DNA of 64,000 bases from Hyphomonadaceae bacterium (lineage in GTDB: Bacteria > Pseudomonadota > Alphaproteobacteria > Caulobacterales > Hyphomonadaceae). The notes under the pieces were generated by a model. The model did not search any database. It saw only the letters and a list, made by a program, of their open reading frames with translations, and was not told the origin of the DNA. A program made the translations under genes and the position numbers. How positions within the stretch are numbered: position 1 is the stretch's first letter; each line of letters starts with the position of its first letter. Positions 7,043 to 14,749 of this stretch are shown here, piece after piece. Where the stretch lies: positions 1 to 64,000 of the forward strand of contig JALHLU010000009.1 in the NCBI GenBank assembly GCA_022844345.1, in the 5' to 3' direction.

Positions 7043-9254
7043 GGAGCCTGCATGGCTGGTTCGTCGCGAGATCGCGCTGATCAAAGCCTCCGCAGGGGTC
7101 GACGAGGCGAGCGTCCAGTTCGTTGCCGGCGACGGTGCCGGGATCGCCTTCTCGATCGCGACGGAACGGTCTGTGCATCCGGTCCAGGCTGACATCCGGC
7201 CCGTCGAACCGATCCTGTTCAGCTATGAAAACGTTGACGATATCGGACTCGGGCCGCCCGCGGTGATTGTCAGTACACGCCCAGACTTCCCGCGCGACCT
7301 AGGGCACCTCAATCCCGTCCGGCCAGAGCTGCCCGCCAGCCTTTGCCTCGCCGCGGCCGGCCTCCGCGGCATCTACGACCGATTCGGCATCGAAGGCGTC
7401 CTTGAACGGCTGCGCAATTTTCTGCGCGACGCGAAGATCGGGGCATTGATGCAAGACGGCTGGGAGCCGGTTCCGTTCGGGATCCGGTCCACTATCCGGC
7501 CCGGCATGCTCGATGCGCAGTTCTTCCAGGAGTTGGCCGCGCACCAGCCGGGCGGCGGCGTCGCATTCGGAGTGGCCGGTATCAAGAAGAACTTCGCGGG
7601 CCTCAAGCCGCAAGCCGTTCCGGTGGCGCAACTGGGGAAGGCGCTCGCCGAAGCGAAGCTAAAAGATGAGCCCAAGCGCGAGGTGCCGTGGATATTTGTC
7701 TGGCCGGACGCCGCAACGTCCATTGCCGAGCCTGTCTTCGGGGACTGGATGACCTATGGCGAGATCGCCGCCGGGCTTGAGACGCTCGGGCTGCGACAAC
7801 GGTACGAGGCGGCGATCGGCGATGCGCTGGTCCGCGGCGTTAATTTCAACAATGTCGATCTCGACAGCCGCCGCGCCGTTGTGGCGGTGATCGGCGTCTG
7901 GCGGCCCCAGCCCCTGCGCGCCAGCATCTTCGGTCTGTCGTCGGATGACACTGCGCGCCGTCTCGAACTCCGCGCATATCTGGTGGTCGGCACAGCGACA
8001 GAAGAGCCTCTGCAAGCCTTTCATCCGGCCACCGTACTGGTCGGGCACTGTCTGCCAGACCCCGATCTCTTCCGTTTCACCTCGGGCGTTAGTGGATCGC
8101 AGGAACATACGTTGATTGGCGCCGGCGCGCTCGGCAGCGCCATCGCGGAGGACTTGCTGCGCAGTGGCGCGACGAAGCTCGTCGTGATCGACAAGGAGTT
8201 GCTCGATCCGCACAATCTCGCCCGGCACAGTGGCCGCAAGACAGATATCTTTGCGGCGAAAGCGGAAGCGATAGTGACTCTCGGTGAGGATCTAGCGATG
8301 GGGCACGGGGCCACCGTGGAGCCACGGCAGACGGATATCACTCGGATGCGGGCTGAGGATATTGTCGCGCTGGCGAATATGAGCCCTGTGATCGACGCGA
8401 CCGCGAACGAATCTGTTCGCCGATATCTCGCGCGGGCGCAGCAAACAGCGGATCTCTCCATCCTTCGCACCGAAATCTTCGACCGCGGTCGGCTCGGCGT
8501 CATCTTCCAGTCACACCGCTCCGGAGCAGACCTGATCGACCTCTATTGCTGCCTCCTCCTCGCGGCGACAACCGAGGAACCGGTGCGGGACTGGCTCCTA
8601 CGCAACGAAAGCGATCCGGCGGTCCTGGATCACTTGCAGCTCGGGTTTGGTTGCGCTTCACTGACGACGAAGCTGCCCGGCTACGTTGTACGACAGCATG
8701 CCTCCGCCTTCCTTCCGTCGATCCTGGCCGACCGCAGCAGCGACGGCATCGGACTGAACCCGCTCGACGAATCCTTCCATCCGATGGGCTGGCGCTGGAT
8801 CGATGTGCCGCCCTTCAAGACGTTCACGCCGAAATCTGGCAGCGACTGGCGCGTGCGCGTCCACCCCGATGTTTTTGACGCCATGATGCGGCAAAGATCC
8901 GCCGCACTCCCCGCCGAGACTGGTGGCTATCTTTATGGCGGTTGGGACGCGGGCGCGCGCGTGGCGTCGGCGGTGTTCGCCTCGGGTCTTCCACCGGGCA
9001 CTACGGCCACGCCGACTTCACTCGCATTGGGCCCGGCTGGCGCGACGGACGATGAGCGACGACTTGAGCGAGCTACGCGGGGGCGTCTGACGCTGCTCGG
9101 GAGTTGGCACAGCCATACCGGTAACTGCGCAACTCTGTCGGCCACCGACCTGAAGACGCTTGTAAGTCACGCAGCGGTCGACCAGCTGCGGTTCGTGCCA
9201 ACCGTTGGCATCGTGGTCGCAGATGGCGCCGAGCAAGTCTTCCTGGAGATCTGA
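7029..9254 (+). CDS. triple-domain E2-like / E1 (ThiF) / JAB peptidase fusion
   Basis: This 741-residue protein holds a complete ubiquitin-like pathway in one chain. Residues about 20-200 are E2-like, with HLNP at 93-96 and a candidate catalytic Cys106 in ASLCLA. Residues about 355-560 are an E1/ThiF adenylation domain with the nucleotide loop GAGALGS (364-370), VVIDKE, and DATAN; Cys542 in LGFGCAS is a possible thioester cysteine. Residues about 605-741 are a JAB/JAMM peptidase with Glu630 and HSH-x7-S-x2-D at 694-707, all metal ligands intact. E2-E1 order matches CBASS Cap2, and JAB matches Cap3, but here they are fused. ATG 7029 was preferred to a longer frame lying inside the MBL gene. 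Confidence 0.92.
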   Translation: MDGAEEPAWLVRREIALIKASAGVDEASVQFVAGDGAGIAFSIATERSVHPVQADIRPVEPILFSYENVDDIGLGPPAVIVSTRPDFPRDLGHLNPVRPELPASLCLAAAGLRGIYDRFGIEGVLERLRNFLRDAKIGALMQDGWEPVPFGIRSTIRPGMLDAQFFQELAAHQPGGGVAFGVAGIKKNFAGLKPQAVPVAQLGKALAEAKLKDEPKREVPWIFVWPDAATSIAEPVFGDWMTYGEIAAGLETLGLRQRYEAAIGDALVRGVNFNNVDLDSRRAVVAVIGVWRPQPLRASIFGLSSDDTARRLELRAYLVVGTATEEPLQAFHPATVLVGHCLPDPDLFRFTSGVSGSQEHTLIGAGALGSAIAEDLLRSGATKLVVIDKELLDPHNLARHSGRKTDIFAAKAEAIVTLGEDLAMGHGATVEPRQTDITRMRAEDIVALANMSPVIDATANESVRRYLARAQQTADLSILRTEIFDRGRLGVIFQSHRSGADLIDLYCCLLLAATTEEPVRDWLLRNESDPAVLDHLQLGFGCASLTTKLPGYVVRQHASAFLPSILADRSSDGIGLNPLDESFHPMGWRWIDVPPFKTFTPKSGSDWRVRVHPDVFDAMMRQRSAALPAETGGYLYGGWDAGARVASAVFASGLPPGTTATPTSLALGPAGATDDERRLERATRGRLTLLGSWHSHTGNCATLSATDLKTLVSHAAVDQLRFVPTVGIVVADGAEQVFLEI

Positions 9255-9257
9255 GCC

Positions 9258-9959
9258 ATGGCCGACGCACTGAAGAAAGGCATCGCCGCGAAGTTCCTGC
9301 TGCCAATGGTGGGTGCCTACGTTGCCGCGGCGGCGGCGCTGTCGCTATCGGCCCCCGCCGATCTGATGGCGAAGCTGGCGCCAGTAGTCGGCGCCACCGG
9401 CGTACTTGGTGTCCTAGCGCTCGTTGGCGAGGAGCTGCTCCCACGTCCCTTTAAGGAGGTGGTCGTCTTCTGGCGACGCATGCGTCGTCTGCCGGGCTTC
9501 TGTGCGTTCTCGAAAATCGCGCCAGCGGACGGTCGGGTCGACCAAGCGACACTGAAATCGCTGCTGCCGGCTGGCCCTATGACGCCGGAGCAGGAGAACC
9601 AGCTCTGGTACAAATGGCTAAAGGAGACGGAGAGCGATCCCGGAATAAGCCAGAACCACAGGAACTTCCTCATCCTCCGTGACGCCGCTGTTCTGGCTGC
9701 CGCACTTGCCGCCTTTAGCCCGATCCTCCTGATCCTGAATCAAGATGTGTGGCAGCATGTTCTCGCGCTCGCCGCGATCAGCGGCTGCCTCTATCTCCTA
9801 CTGATGGTGTCGGCGCGCAATTCAGCCTGCCGGCTTGTCGGCAATGTCATCGCGCTGAAGGTCGCCAAGCAGACCCCGGCCGCCGTTGCCCAACAGCGGC
9901 GAAAAGGACAGTCGGCAAGGAGCGCGCAGAAACCTAGCAAGCCGAAAACTACGAAGTGA
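9258..9959 (+). CDS. four-helix membrane protein of the E2-E1-JAB/TIR operon
   Basis: This is a 233-residue protein I do not recognise. Four hydrophobic helices are visible in two pairs, at about residues 11-31, 41-58, 144-160 and 164-183. Between the pairs lies a polar domain of about 85 residues, with a basic start (FWRRMRRLPGF) and an acidic middle. The C-terminus is a strongly basic, disordered tail (QQRRKGQSARSAQKPSKPK). It starts 3 bases after the fusion gene's stop, so it belongs to the operon. By position it could be a membrane anchor, a sensor or a pore-forming effector; nothing in the sequence decides between these. Confidence 0.85.
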   Translation: MADALKKGIAAKFLLPMVGAYVAAAAALSLSAPADLMAKLAPVVGATGVLGVLALVGEELLPRPFKEVVVFWRRMRRLPGFCAFSKIAPADGRVDQATLKSLLPAGPMTPEQENQLWYKWLKETESDPGISQNHRNFLILRDAAVLAAALAAFSPILLILNQDVWQHVLALAAISGCLYLLLMVSARNSACRLVGNVIALKVAKQTPAAVAQQRRKGQSARSAQKPSKPKTTK

Positions 9960-9974
9960 AAGGACGCAAATTCT

Positions 9975-10817
9975 ATGACCGCGCATCATGCTCAAATCGA
10001 ACGCCTGATGCGGGAAATTGCATCTCTCCAGAAGGAAGATGCGGCCGAGGCCAAGAAAGAAGCCGACCTCATCGCCAAAGCGCATCGCTCGGGTGAAGCC
10101 GCCGGCAAATCGAAAGCTGCTTCGACCGTCCAGATGAACCTGCGGGCATTGGAGCGGGCGACCCAGGATCTGGCAGCGGTGAAGAAAAAACGCGCCGATC
10201 TCGCCGGTAAAATCGCCGATCGCGCAAAGAATCTCCGAACCTACGAAACGCGTCAGGCGACTGAGGACGAAAGGGCGAGAAAGAAAATTGCCGATGAGCA
10301 GAAAAGGCTTATCCGCGAACGCGAAGCGCATGGGCGACGATTGAGCCTTGACCTCCGTGGGCGGCGCGACGTTGCCCATGCAGAGGTAATCCCTGCTGGG
10401 GAAGTCGAACAGACTTATGACTTCTTCATATCGCACGCTAGCGAGGACAAGGATGGGTTCGTGCGCGAACTGGCCGAAACGCTTCGCGCCAAGGGGGCCA
10501 GGGTCTGGTATGATGAGTTTTCATTGAGGGTCGGCGACAGTTTGCGGCGAAACATCGATCGAGGTCTTGCAGGCTCTCGGTTCGGCGTGGTCGTCTTGTC
10601 CGAGGCGTTTTTCCGCAAGGAATGGCCGCAACGCGAACTGGACGGCATCGTGACGCTGGAAACTCAGGGCAGCATGCGCATCCTGCCTGTCTGGCACAAA
10701 GTCACGATCGACGAAGTCGCGGGATACAGTCCTACGCTGGCCGACAAGGTCGCACTCAACACTTCACTCAAAGGTGTGAACGATATAGCGGCTGAACTAA
10801 TGAGCCTGCTAAGCTGA
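9975..10817 (+). CDS. coiled-coil TIR-domain protein, probable NADase effector
   Basis: This is a 280-residue protein. Residues 1-125 are highly charged, with heptad-like Lys/Glu/Ala repeats predicted to form a coiled coil. Residues about 147-278 are a TIR domain: YDFFISHASEDK (148-159), then VWYDEFSLRVGDSL (177-190), in which Glu181 is the likely catalytic glutamate of NAD-cleaving TIRs, then VVVLSEAFFRKEWPQREL and ILPVWH. Bacterial TIR effectors of this kind cleave NAD+ to arrest infected cells or make signalling nucleotides. It is the last gene of the operon, 15 bases after the membrane protein. The coiled coil probably drives oligomerisation; that is inference. Confidence 0.9.
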   Translation: MTAHHAQIERLMREIASLQKEDAAEAKKEADLIAKAHRSGEAAGKSKAASTVQMNLRALERATQDLAAVKKKRADLAGKIADRAKNLRTYETRQATEDERARKKIADEQKRLIREREAHGRRLSLDLRGRRDVAHAEVIPAGEVEQTYDFFISHASEDKDGFVRELAETLRAKGARVWYDEFSLRVGDSLRRNIDRGLAGSRFGVVVLSEAFFRKEWPQRELDGIVTLETQGSMRILPVWHKVTIDEVAGYSPTLADKVALNTSLKGVNDIAAELMSLLS

Positions 10818-11237
10818 CGAGTACATACACGGCGGTCGGTCGTGGAGGTTTCGCTACTCAACCGACCGTTCGTAAGGCCGGACAGGGCTACTCCAGCCTC
10901 CCAGCTCAAGCTCTCGCAGCAATGGACCTTAGCCACACGAGGAAGCTTCTTCGTGTCGTTCCGAGTTGCCCCGCGTTTCCGCGCGTTTCCAACACCTACT
11001 GCCGACGCGGTGTGTCCCGAGTGTGTCCCTGGCCCGCCAAGCAATTGAAGAGATTGAACTCTCTTTCCAGCCCATCATAGCATCGGGCGCATCCGTCGGG
11101 CGCTCTGAGGAGGGCGTTACGCCTTCGCTCTTCGATTGGGCGAGCACGGCCTTTCCGACCCTTTCCGGTCATTTCCGACTCGATTCCCGTTCGTCTTACG
11201 GCGCCAAACATCATCATCTGTACCAAGGAGATTGATC
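10818..11237. other. 420-bp intergenic region between the TIR gene and alpA
   Basis: I see no convincing gene here. It contains an 8-bp inverted repeat (10833-10840 with 10861-10868, 20-base loop) shortly after the TIR stop, with no T-run. It also contains a 22-bp imperfect palindrome at 10935-10956 centred on GAAGCTTC, and three phased TTTCCG repeats close to alpA (listed separately). It presumably holds the operon's 3' end and the promoter of alpA. Confidence 0.6.
11152..11180 (+). repeat. three TTTCCG direct repeats at exact 10-bp spacing upstream of alpA
   Basis: TTTCCGACC (11152), TTTCCGGTC (11162) and TTTCCGACT (11172) recur every 10 bases, about one helical turn, starting 86 bp before the alpA start. 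Phased direct repeats of this kind often bind a cooperative DNA-binding protein such as an excisionase or regulator. AlpA itself is the obvious candidate, but this is inference. Confidence 0.5.
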
Positions 11238-11510
11238 ATGCTTGCCGCCCTGCCTGTTGAAATCGTCGAAGCCAAACCTGTTGTCCGTCGCCAGCAACTG
11301 CGCGAACTCGTGCCGCTTGCCGACACCACGATTTATGAGATGGAGCAGCGAGGGGAGTTTCCGAAGCGCTTCTACCTGACACCTCGTTGTCCAGTTTGGG
11401 ATCTCGGAGAAATCAATCATTGGTTGGCTGCACGACGCGCGGCCAGCGGCCTCGTACCGCCGCCGCATCCAGACGTGCGGCGGCGGAAGTCGCGTCCTGT
11501 GCGCGTCTAG
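11238..11510 (+). CDS. AlpA-family DNA-binding regulator / excisionase-like protein
   Basis: This is a 90-residue protein with a MerR/AlpA-type winged helix: RRQQLRELVPLADTTIYEME resembles the helix-turn-helix of AlpA proteins, and FPKRFYLTPRCPVWDLGEIN followed by HWL forms the wing and last helix. AlpA proteins activate or direct excision of integrated elements, often next to P4-type integrases as here. AAGGAG lies 7 bases upstream of ATG 11238, which settles the start. The stop TAG (11508-11510) overlaps the convergent integrase gene's stop, so the two genes meet tail to tail. Confidence 0.88.
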   Translation: MLAALPVEIVEAKPVVRRQQLRELVPLADTTIYEMEQRGEFPKRFYLTPRCPVWDLGEINHWLAARRAASGLVPPPHPDVRRRKSRPVRV

Positions 11511-12763
11511 GCGTGGGGGTCATGCGCGAACAGCTCGACGGCCGGCGGCATGAATGCGGCGATGTACTTCTCGCCGTTGATCCAGGCTTCGACCATGTTG
11601 GCCCATTCCTGCATCATATGGCGACGCTGCGGCTCGTACTCAGCTTTGTTGTATACTCCACGGACCGTTCGCCCGTGCTCGTGCGCTAAACATTTCTCAA
11701 TCCAGTCGCTGTTGAAGCCAACCTCGTTGAGCAAGGTAGACGCGGTGCGGCGCAAGTCATGTACCGTAAACGGTGCAAGCGGCAAATCATCGTCCTTGGC
11801 GATCTTGGCGATAGCGGCGGTAACGCGGTTGAAGACGACCCGGCACATTGGCTCGGCAGCGTCGTAACGCGAAGGCAGTAGATACCGCGAATTGCCCGCG
11901 CAGGTTTTCAACGCGATGAGAATGTCTATGGATTGGTCAGACAGGTAGACGTTGTGAGGCTTCGACTTCTTCATGCGCTCCTTCGGAATGGACCAAACGC
12001 GATTTTCGAAATCGAACTCATTCCACGTCGCTTCTAGCAGCTCGCTCTTACGAACCATGGTGAGTAGAAGGAGTTTCATTCCGAGGCGTATGGTCGGCAT
12101 CGTCGCGACCCGTTCGATCAGCCTGAAGGCAATTCTGATCTCGCTAGGCGACAGCGATCTGTCTCTGATCTCGAATGTTGCTATGGACGACGGAGCAACC
12201 GCGTCCGCCGGGTTGGCCATCGTCTCGCCTTGCAGGACTGCAAAGCCGAAAATCTGCTTCACAATATCGCGCACATGGATCGCGGTTGCCGGCGCTCCGC
12301 GGCCTTTGACCTTGTTGCATAGCGCCCTCAGGTCGTCCGGAGTAATCTCGGTCATGAGCCGGCTCCTCCACGCCGGGGCGATATCCCGGTCGTAGATGTG
12401 CCGCCGCATCTCCCGGGTCGACTGCGCTATCTTGGCTTCTTTGAAGTAGTTTTCCCCCCACTCTCCCAGGGACCGCGCCGTCGAAAGGCGGCGCTTCTCG
12501 CGTTGCTTTTCTTGGGCTGGCGATTGGCCCGCCTTCACGGCCCGTCGGGCTTCAATGCACCGCTCTCGGGCCTGGGACAGCGTGATCCCGTCGCGACCGT
12601 ACTGGCCAAGTGTCAGGGTCTCCCGTCTTCCGTGCAACCGATAGTCCAAACGGAAGACGATCGTGCCCGTCGGCTTAACCTGGGCGTACATACCGTCACG
12701 GTCCGCAACTTTGTACGTTTTGTCTTTTGATTTCAGATTCTTGAGTGCTGTGTCGGTCAACAT
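11507..12763 (-). CDS. P4-type tyrosine integrase
   Basis: This is a 418-residue site-specific recombinase. It has an N-terminal arm-DNA-binding domain (about 1-90, LTDTALKNLKSKDKTYKVAD and LDYRLHGRRETLTLGQYG), a SAM-like core-binding domain, and a C-terminal catalytic domain. The catalytic set is visible: Arg in MVRKSELL, Lys in KKSKPHNV, HDLRR, His in LAHE, and the nucleophile Tyr in VRGVYNKAEY. I chose ATG 12763 because AGGAG lies 6 bases upstream; a 20-residue-longer frame begins at 12823. It lies next to the guaA 3' end, consistent with insertion there. Confidence 0.93.
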   Translation of the reverse strand: MLTDTALKNLKSKDKTYKVADRDGMYAQVKPTGTIVFRLDYRLHGRRETLTLGQYGRDGITLSQARERCIEARRAVKAGQSPAQEKQREKRRLSTARSLGEWGENYFKEAKIAQSTREMRRHIYDRDIAPAWRSRLMTEITPDDLRALCNKVKGRGAPATAIHVRDIVKQIFGFAVLQGETMANPADAVAPSSIATFEIRDRSLSPSEIRIAFRLIERVATMPTIRLGMKLLLLTMVRKSELLEATWNEFDFENRVWSIPKERMKKSKPHNVYLSDQSIDILIALKTCAGNSRYLLPSRYDAAEPMCRVVFNRVTAAIAKIAKDDDLPLAPFTVHDLRRTASTLLNEVGFNSDWIEKCLAHEHGRTVRGVYNKAEYEPQRRHMMQEWANMVEAWINGEKYIAAFMPPAVELFAHDPHA

Positions 12764-12810
12764 TTTCCGCTCCTGTCGGGATGCGGAAAGGCGCGAGAAC
12801 AGCGCTGAAA

Positions 12811-12972
12811 TACCGTCAGCCAAAACACCGTCAGAACTCGCCTATCCGCTTGGTTTCGCAGTTTATTTCGGTCCAAACGCGCGGAAATGGCGGGAAATGA
12901 GCGTGACGGTATTGCGATCACTCGGCCTTCACCGATGTCGCTATGCCGTCGCGCGTACCGCCAGACCGTCAC
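12811..12972. repeat. four ACCGTCA-type repeats between integrase and guaA, probable integrase arm sites
   Basis: The motif NACCGTCAS occurs as TACCGTCAG (12811-12819), CACCGTCAG (12826-12834), inverted TACCGTCAC (read on the minus strand at 12903-12911), and GACCGTCAC (12964-12972). A further partial copy, GACCGTTCG, lies near 13036. The 317-bp spacer between the integrase start and the guaA end contains no gene. Tyrosine integrases with an N-terminal arm-binding domain recognise exactly such clustered short repeats flanking the att core, so these are the likely arm-type sites and may also overlap the int promoter. Confidence 0.6.
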
Positions 12973-13077
12973 GCTGCTGAGCGAACGATGGCGATAGGGG
13001 TCGATTGAAATTCTAACGGAGTTTCAGGGCTTTGAGACCGTTCGCCGATAGATTGCGAACAGTCCGGAACTGCCCTG

Positions 13078-13105
13078 AATCATTCCCACTCGATCGTGCC
13101 CGGTG
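13078..13105. other. probable attachment-site core at the guaA 3' end
   Basis: The last codons of guaA (PGTIEWE plus stop) are a conserved sequence used as attB by island integrases in many bacteria. Here the integrase gene and its presumed arm sites lie directly beyond the stop, so the att core should overlap these bases. A second copy was not found in the window and would lie at the other ICE end. The exact core length cannot be fixed from one end. Confidence 0.5.
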
Positions 13106-14672
13106 GCTTGCTGGTGACATCGTACACCACACGGCTGACGCCCTTCACTTCGTTGATGATGCGGGTCGCGGTGCGGCCGAGGAAGTTCATGTCGAAGGGG
13201 TAGAAGTCAGCGGTCATGCCATCGGTGGAGGTGACGGCGCGCAGCGCGAGGACGCTTTCGTAGGTGCGCGCGTCGCCCATGACGCCGACGGAGCGGACGG
13301 GGAGCAGGACGGCGAAGGCCTGCCAGATCTTGTCGTAGAGACCGGCCTTGCGGATTTCGTCGAGATAGATTGCGTCGGCTTTTTGCAGGATGGCGACGCG
13401 GTCGGGCGTGATCTCGCCGGGGATGCGGATGGCGAGACCGGGGCCGGGGAACGGGTGACGGCCGACGAGGCTTTCCGGCATGCCAAGTTCGCGGCCGAGG
13501 GCGCGGACTTCGTCCTTGAAAAGCTCGCGCAGGGGTTCGACCAGTTTGAGGTTCATCTTCTCGGGCAGGCCGCCGACATTGTGGTGGGACTTGATCGTCA
13601 CCGAGGGACCGCCGTCAAACGAGACGCTTTCGATCACGTCGGGATAGAGCGTGCCTTGGGCGAGGAATTGCGCGCCTTGCACTTTCTTCGCTTCGGCCTC
13701 GAAGATGTCGATGAAGGTCTTGCCGATGAATTTGCGTTTGGTCTCGGGATCGCTGACGCCCGCGAGGCCGCCGAGGAATGTGTCGCCTGCATCCACATGG
13801 ACCAGCGGGATGTTGTAGTGGCCGCGGAACAGCTTCACGACTTCGTCCGCTTCGTTCGCGCGCATGAGGCCGGTGTCGACGAAGACGCAGGTGAGCTGGT
13901 CGCCGATGGCTTCGTGGATCAGCACAGCGGCGACGGATGAATCGACCCCGCCGGAAAGGCCGCAGATCACCCTGCCCTTGCCAACCTGCGCCTTGATTTT
14001 GGCGACCTGCTCGGCGCGCAGTGCGGCCATCGACCAGTCGCCCTTCATGCCGGCGATCTTCTTCACGAAGTTGGAGAGGAGCTTTGCGCCATCGGGCGTG
14101 TGCACCACTTCGGGGTGGAACATGGTGGTGTAGTAGCGGCGCTTCTCGTCGACTGCGATGGCGAACGGCGCGTTCTCGGATGTGCCGACGACCCTGAAGC
14201 CCTCGGGCAGTTGCGTGACGCGGTCGCCATGGCTCATCCAGACGGGATAGCGCTTGCCGACTTCCCAGAAGCCTTCGAACAGCGGCGAGGCGTGCCTGAT
14301 CTCCACATCGGCGCGGCCGAACTCCGCCGCGTGGCCGCCCTCGACGACGCCGCCCTGCTGGACCGCCATCGTCTGCTGTCCGTAGCAGATGGCGAGGATG
14401 GGAACGTTGAGGTCGAAAGCGATCTGTGGTGCGCGGGGGGATTTATCGCGCGTGACGCTGTCGGGACCGCCGGAGAAGATGATGGCCTTGGGGTTGAACC
14501 CGGCTTTGATGACGGCTTCGGCGCGATTGTAGGGATGGACCTCGCAATAGACGCCCATTTCCCGAAGACGCCGGGCGATCAGCTGTGTGACCTGACTGCC
14601 AAAATCTATGATCAGCGCACGTTCGTGCGCGTTTGAATCGTAGGTGGGGATCGGGGGGGTGTTGCTCGCCAT
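13080..14672 (-). CDS. guaA: GMP synthase (glutamine-hydrolysing)
   Basis: This 530-residue enzyme converts XMP to GMP using glutamine and ATP, the last step of GMP synthesis. The N-terminal class-I glutamine amidotransferase domain has the nucleophile Cys96 in AICYGQQ and the His-Glu pair in MFHPEVVH. The ATP pyrophosphatase domain has the P-loop SGGVDSS, and the C-terminal dimerisation domain ends in PPGTIEWE. The length is typical. Its stop codon lies at the inferred ICE insertion site; because the coding sequence runs to the normal end, insertion has preserved the gene. guaB lies about 2.5 kb upstream in the same orientation. Confidence 0.97.
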   Translation of the reverse strand: MASNTPPIPTYDSNAHERALIIDFGSQVTQLIARRLREMGVYCEVHPYNRAEAVIKAGFNPKAIIFSGGPDSVTRDKSPRAPQIAFDLNVPILAICYGQQTMAVQQGGVVEGGHAAEFGRADVEIRHASPLFEGFWEVGKRYPVWMSHGDRVTQLPEGFRVVGTSENAPFAIAVDEKRRYYTTMFHPEVVHTPDGAKLLSNFVKKIAGMKGDWSMAALRAEQVAKIKAQVGKGRVICGLSGGVDSSVAAVLIHEAIGDQLTCVFVDTGLMRANEADEVVKLFRGHYNIPLVHVDAGDTFLGGLAGVSDPETKRKFIGKTFIDIFEAEAKKVQGAQFLAQGTLYPDVIESVSFDGGPSVTIKSHHNVGGLPEKMNLKLVEPLRELFKDEVRALGRELGMPESLVGRHPFPGPGLAIRIPGEITPDRVAILQKADAIYLDEIRKAGLYDKIWQAFAVLLPVRSVGVMGDARTYESVLALRAVTSTDGMTADFYPFDMNFLGRTATRIINEVKGVSRVVYDVTSKPPGTIEWE

Positions 14673-14749
14673 GGCGGAAATAGAAGGCGTTCGGGCGGGG
14701 CGTCAACTGGAAAGCTGGGACCGCCGGGCGCCTGCCTGGCGATCCCGGA

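Larger units (their letters stand above)
1..13105. mobile_element. right-hand part of a trb-type integrative conjugative element inserted at the 3' end of guaA
   Basis: This segment carries trb conjugation genes at its left end, cargo (two abiE modules and an MBL/E2-E1-JAB/TM/TIR operon), an AlpA-type regulator and a P4-type tyrosine integrase at its right end. The integrase start lies 317 bp from the guaA stop codon. The guaA 3' end is a known insertion hotspot for integrase-bearing islands. Everything to the right is housekeeping sequence. The left boundary is outside the window, and I found no second copy of the guaA 3' end within the window, so the partner att site must be further left. 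The exact right boundary is inferred. Confidence 0.8.

Noticed and set aside
13032-13940. A 302-residue plus-strand frame opposite the guaA 3' half
   Set aside because: It is antisense to guaA, has biased Asp/Gly/Val composition typical of reverse-strand frames in high-GC DNA, and no recognisable domain.
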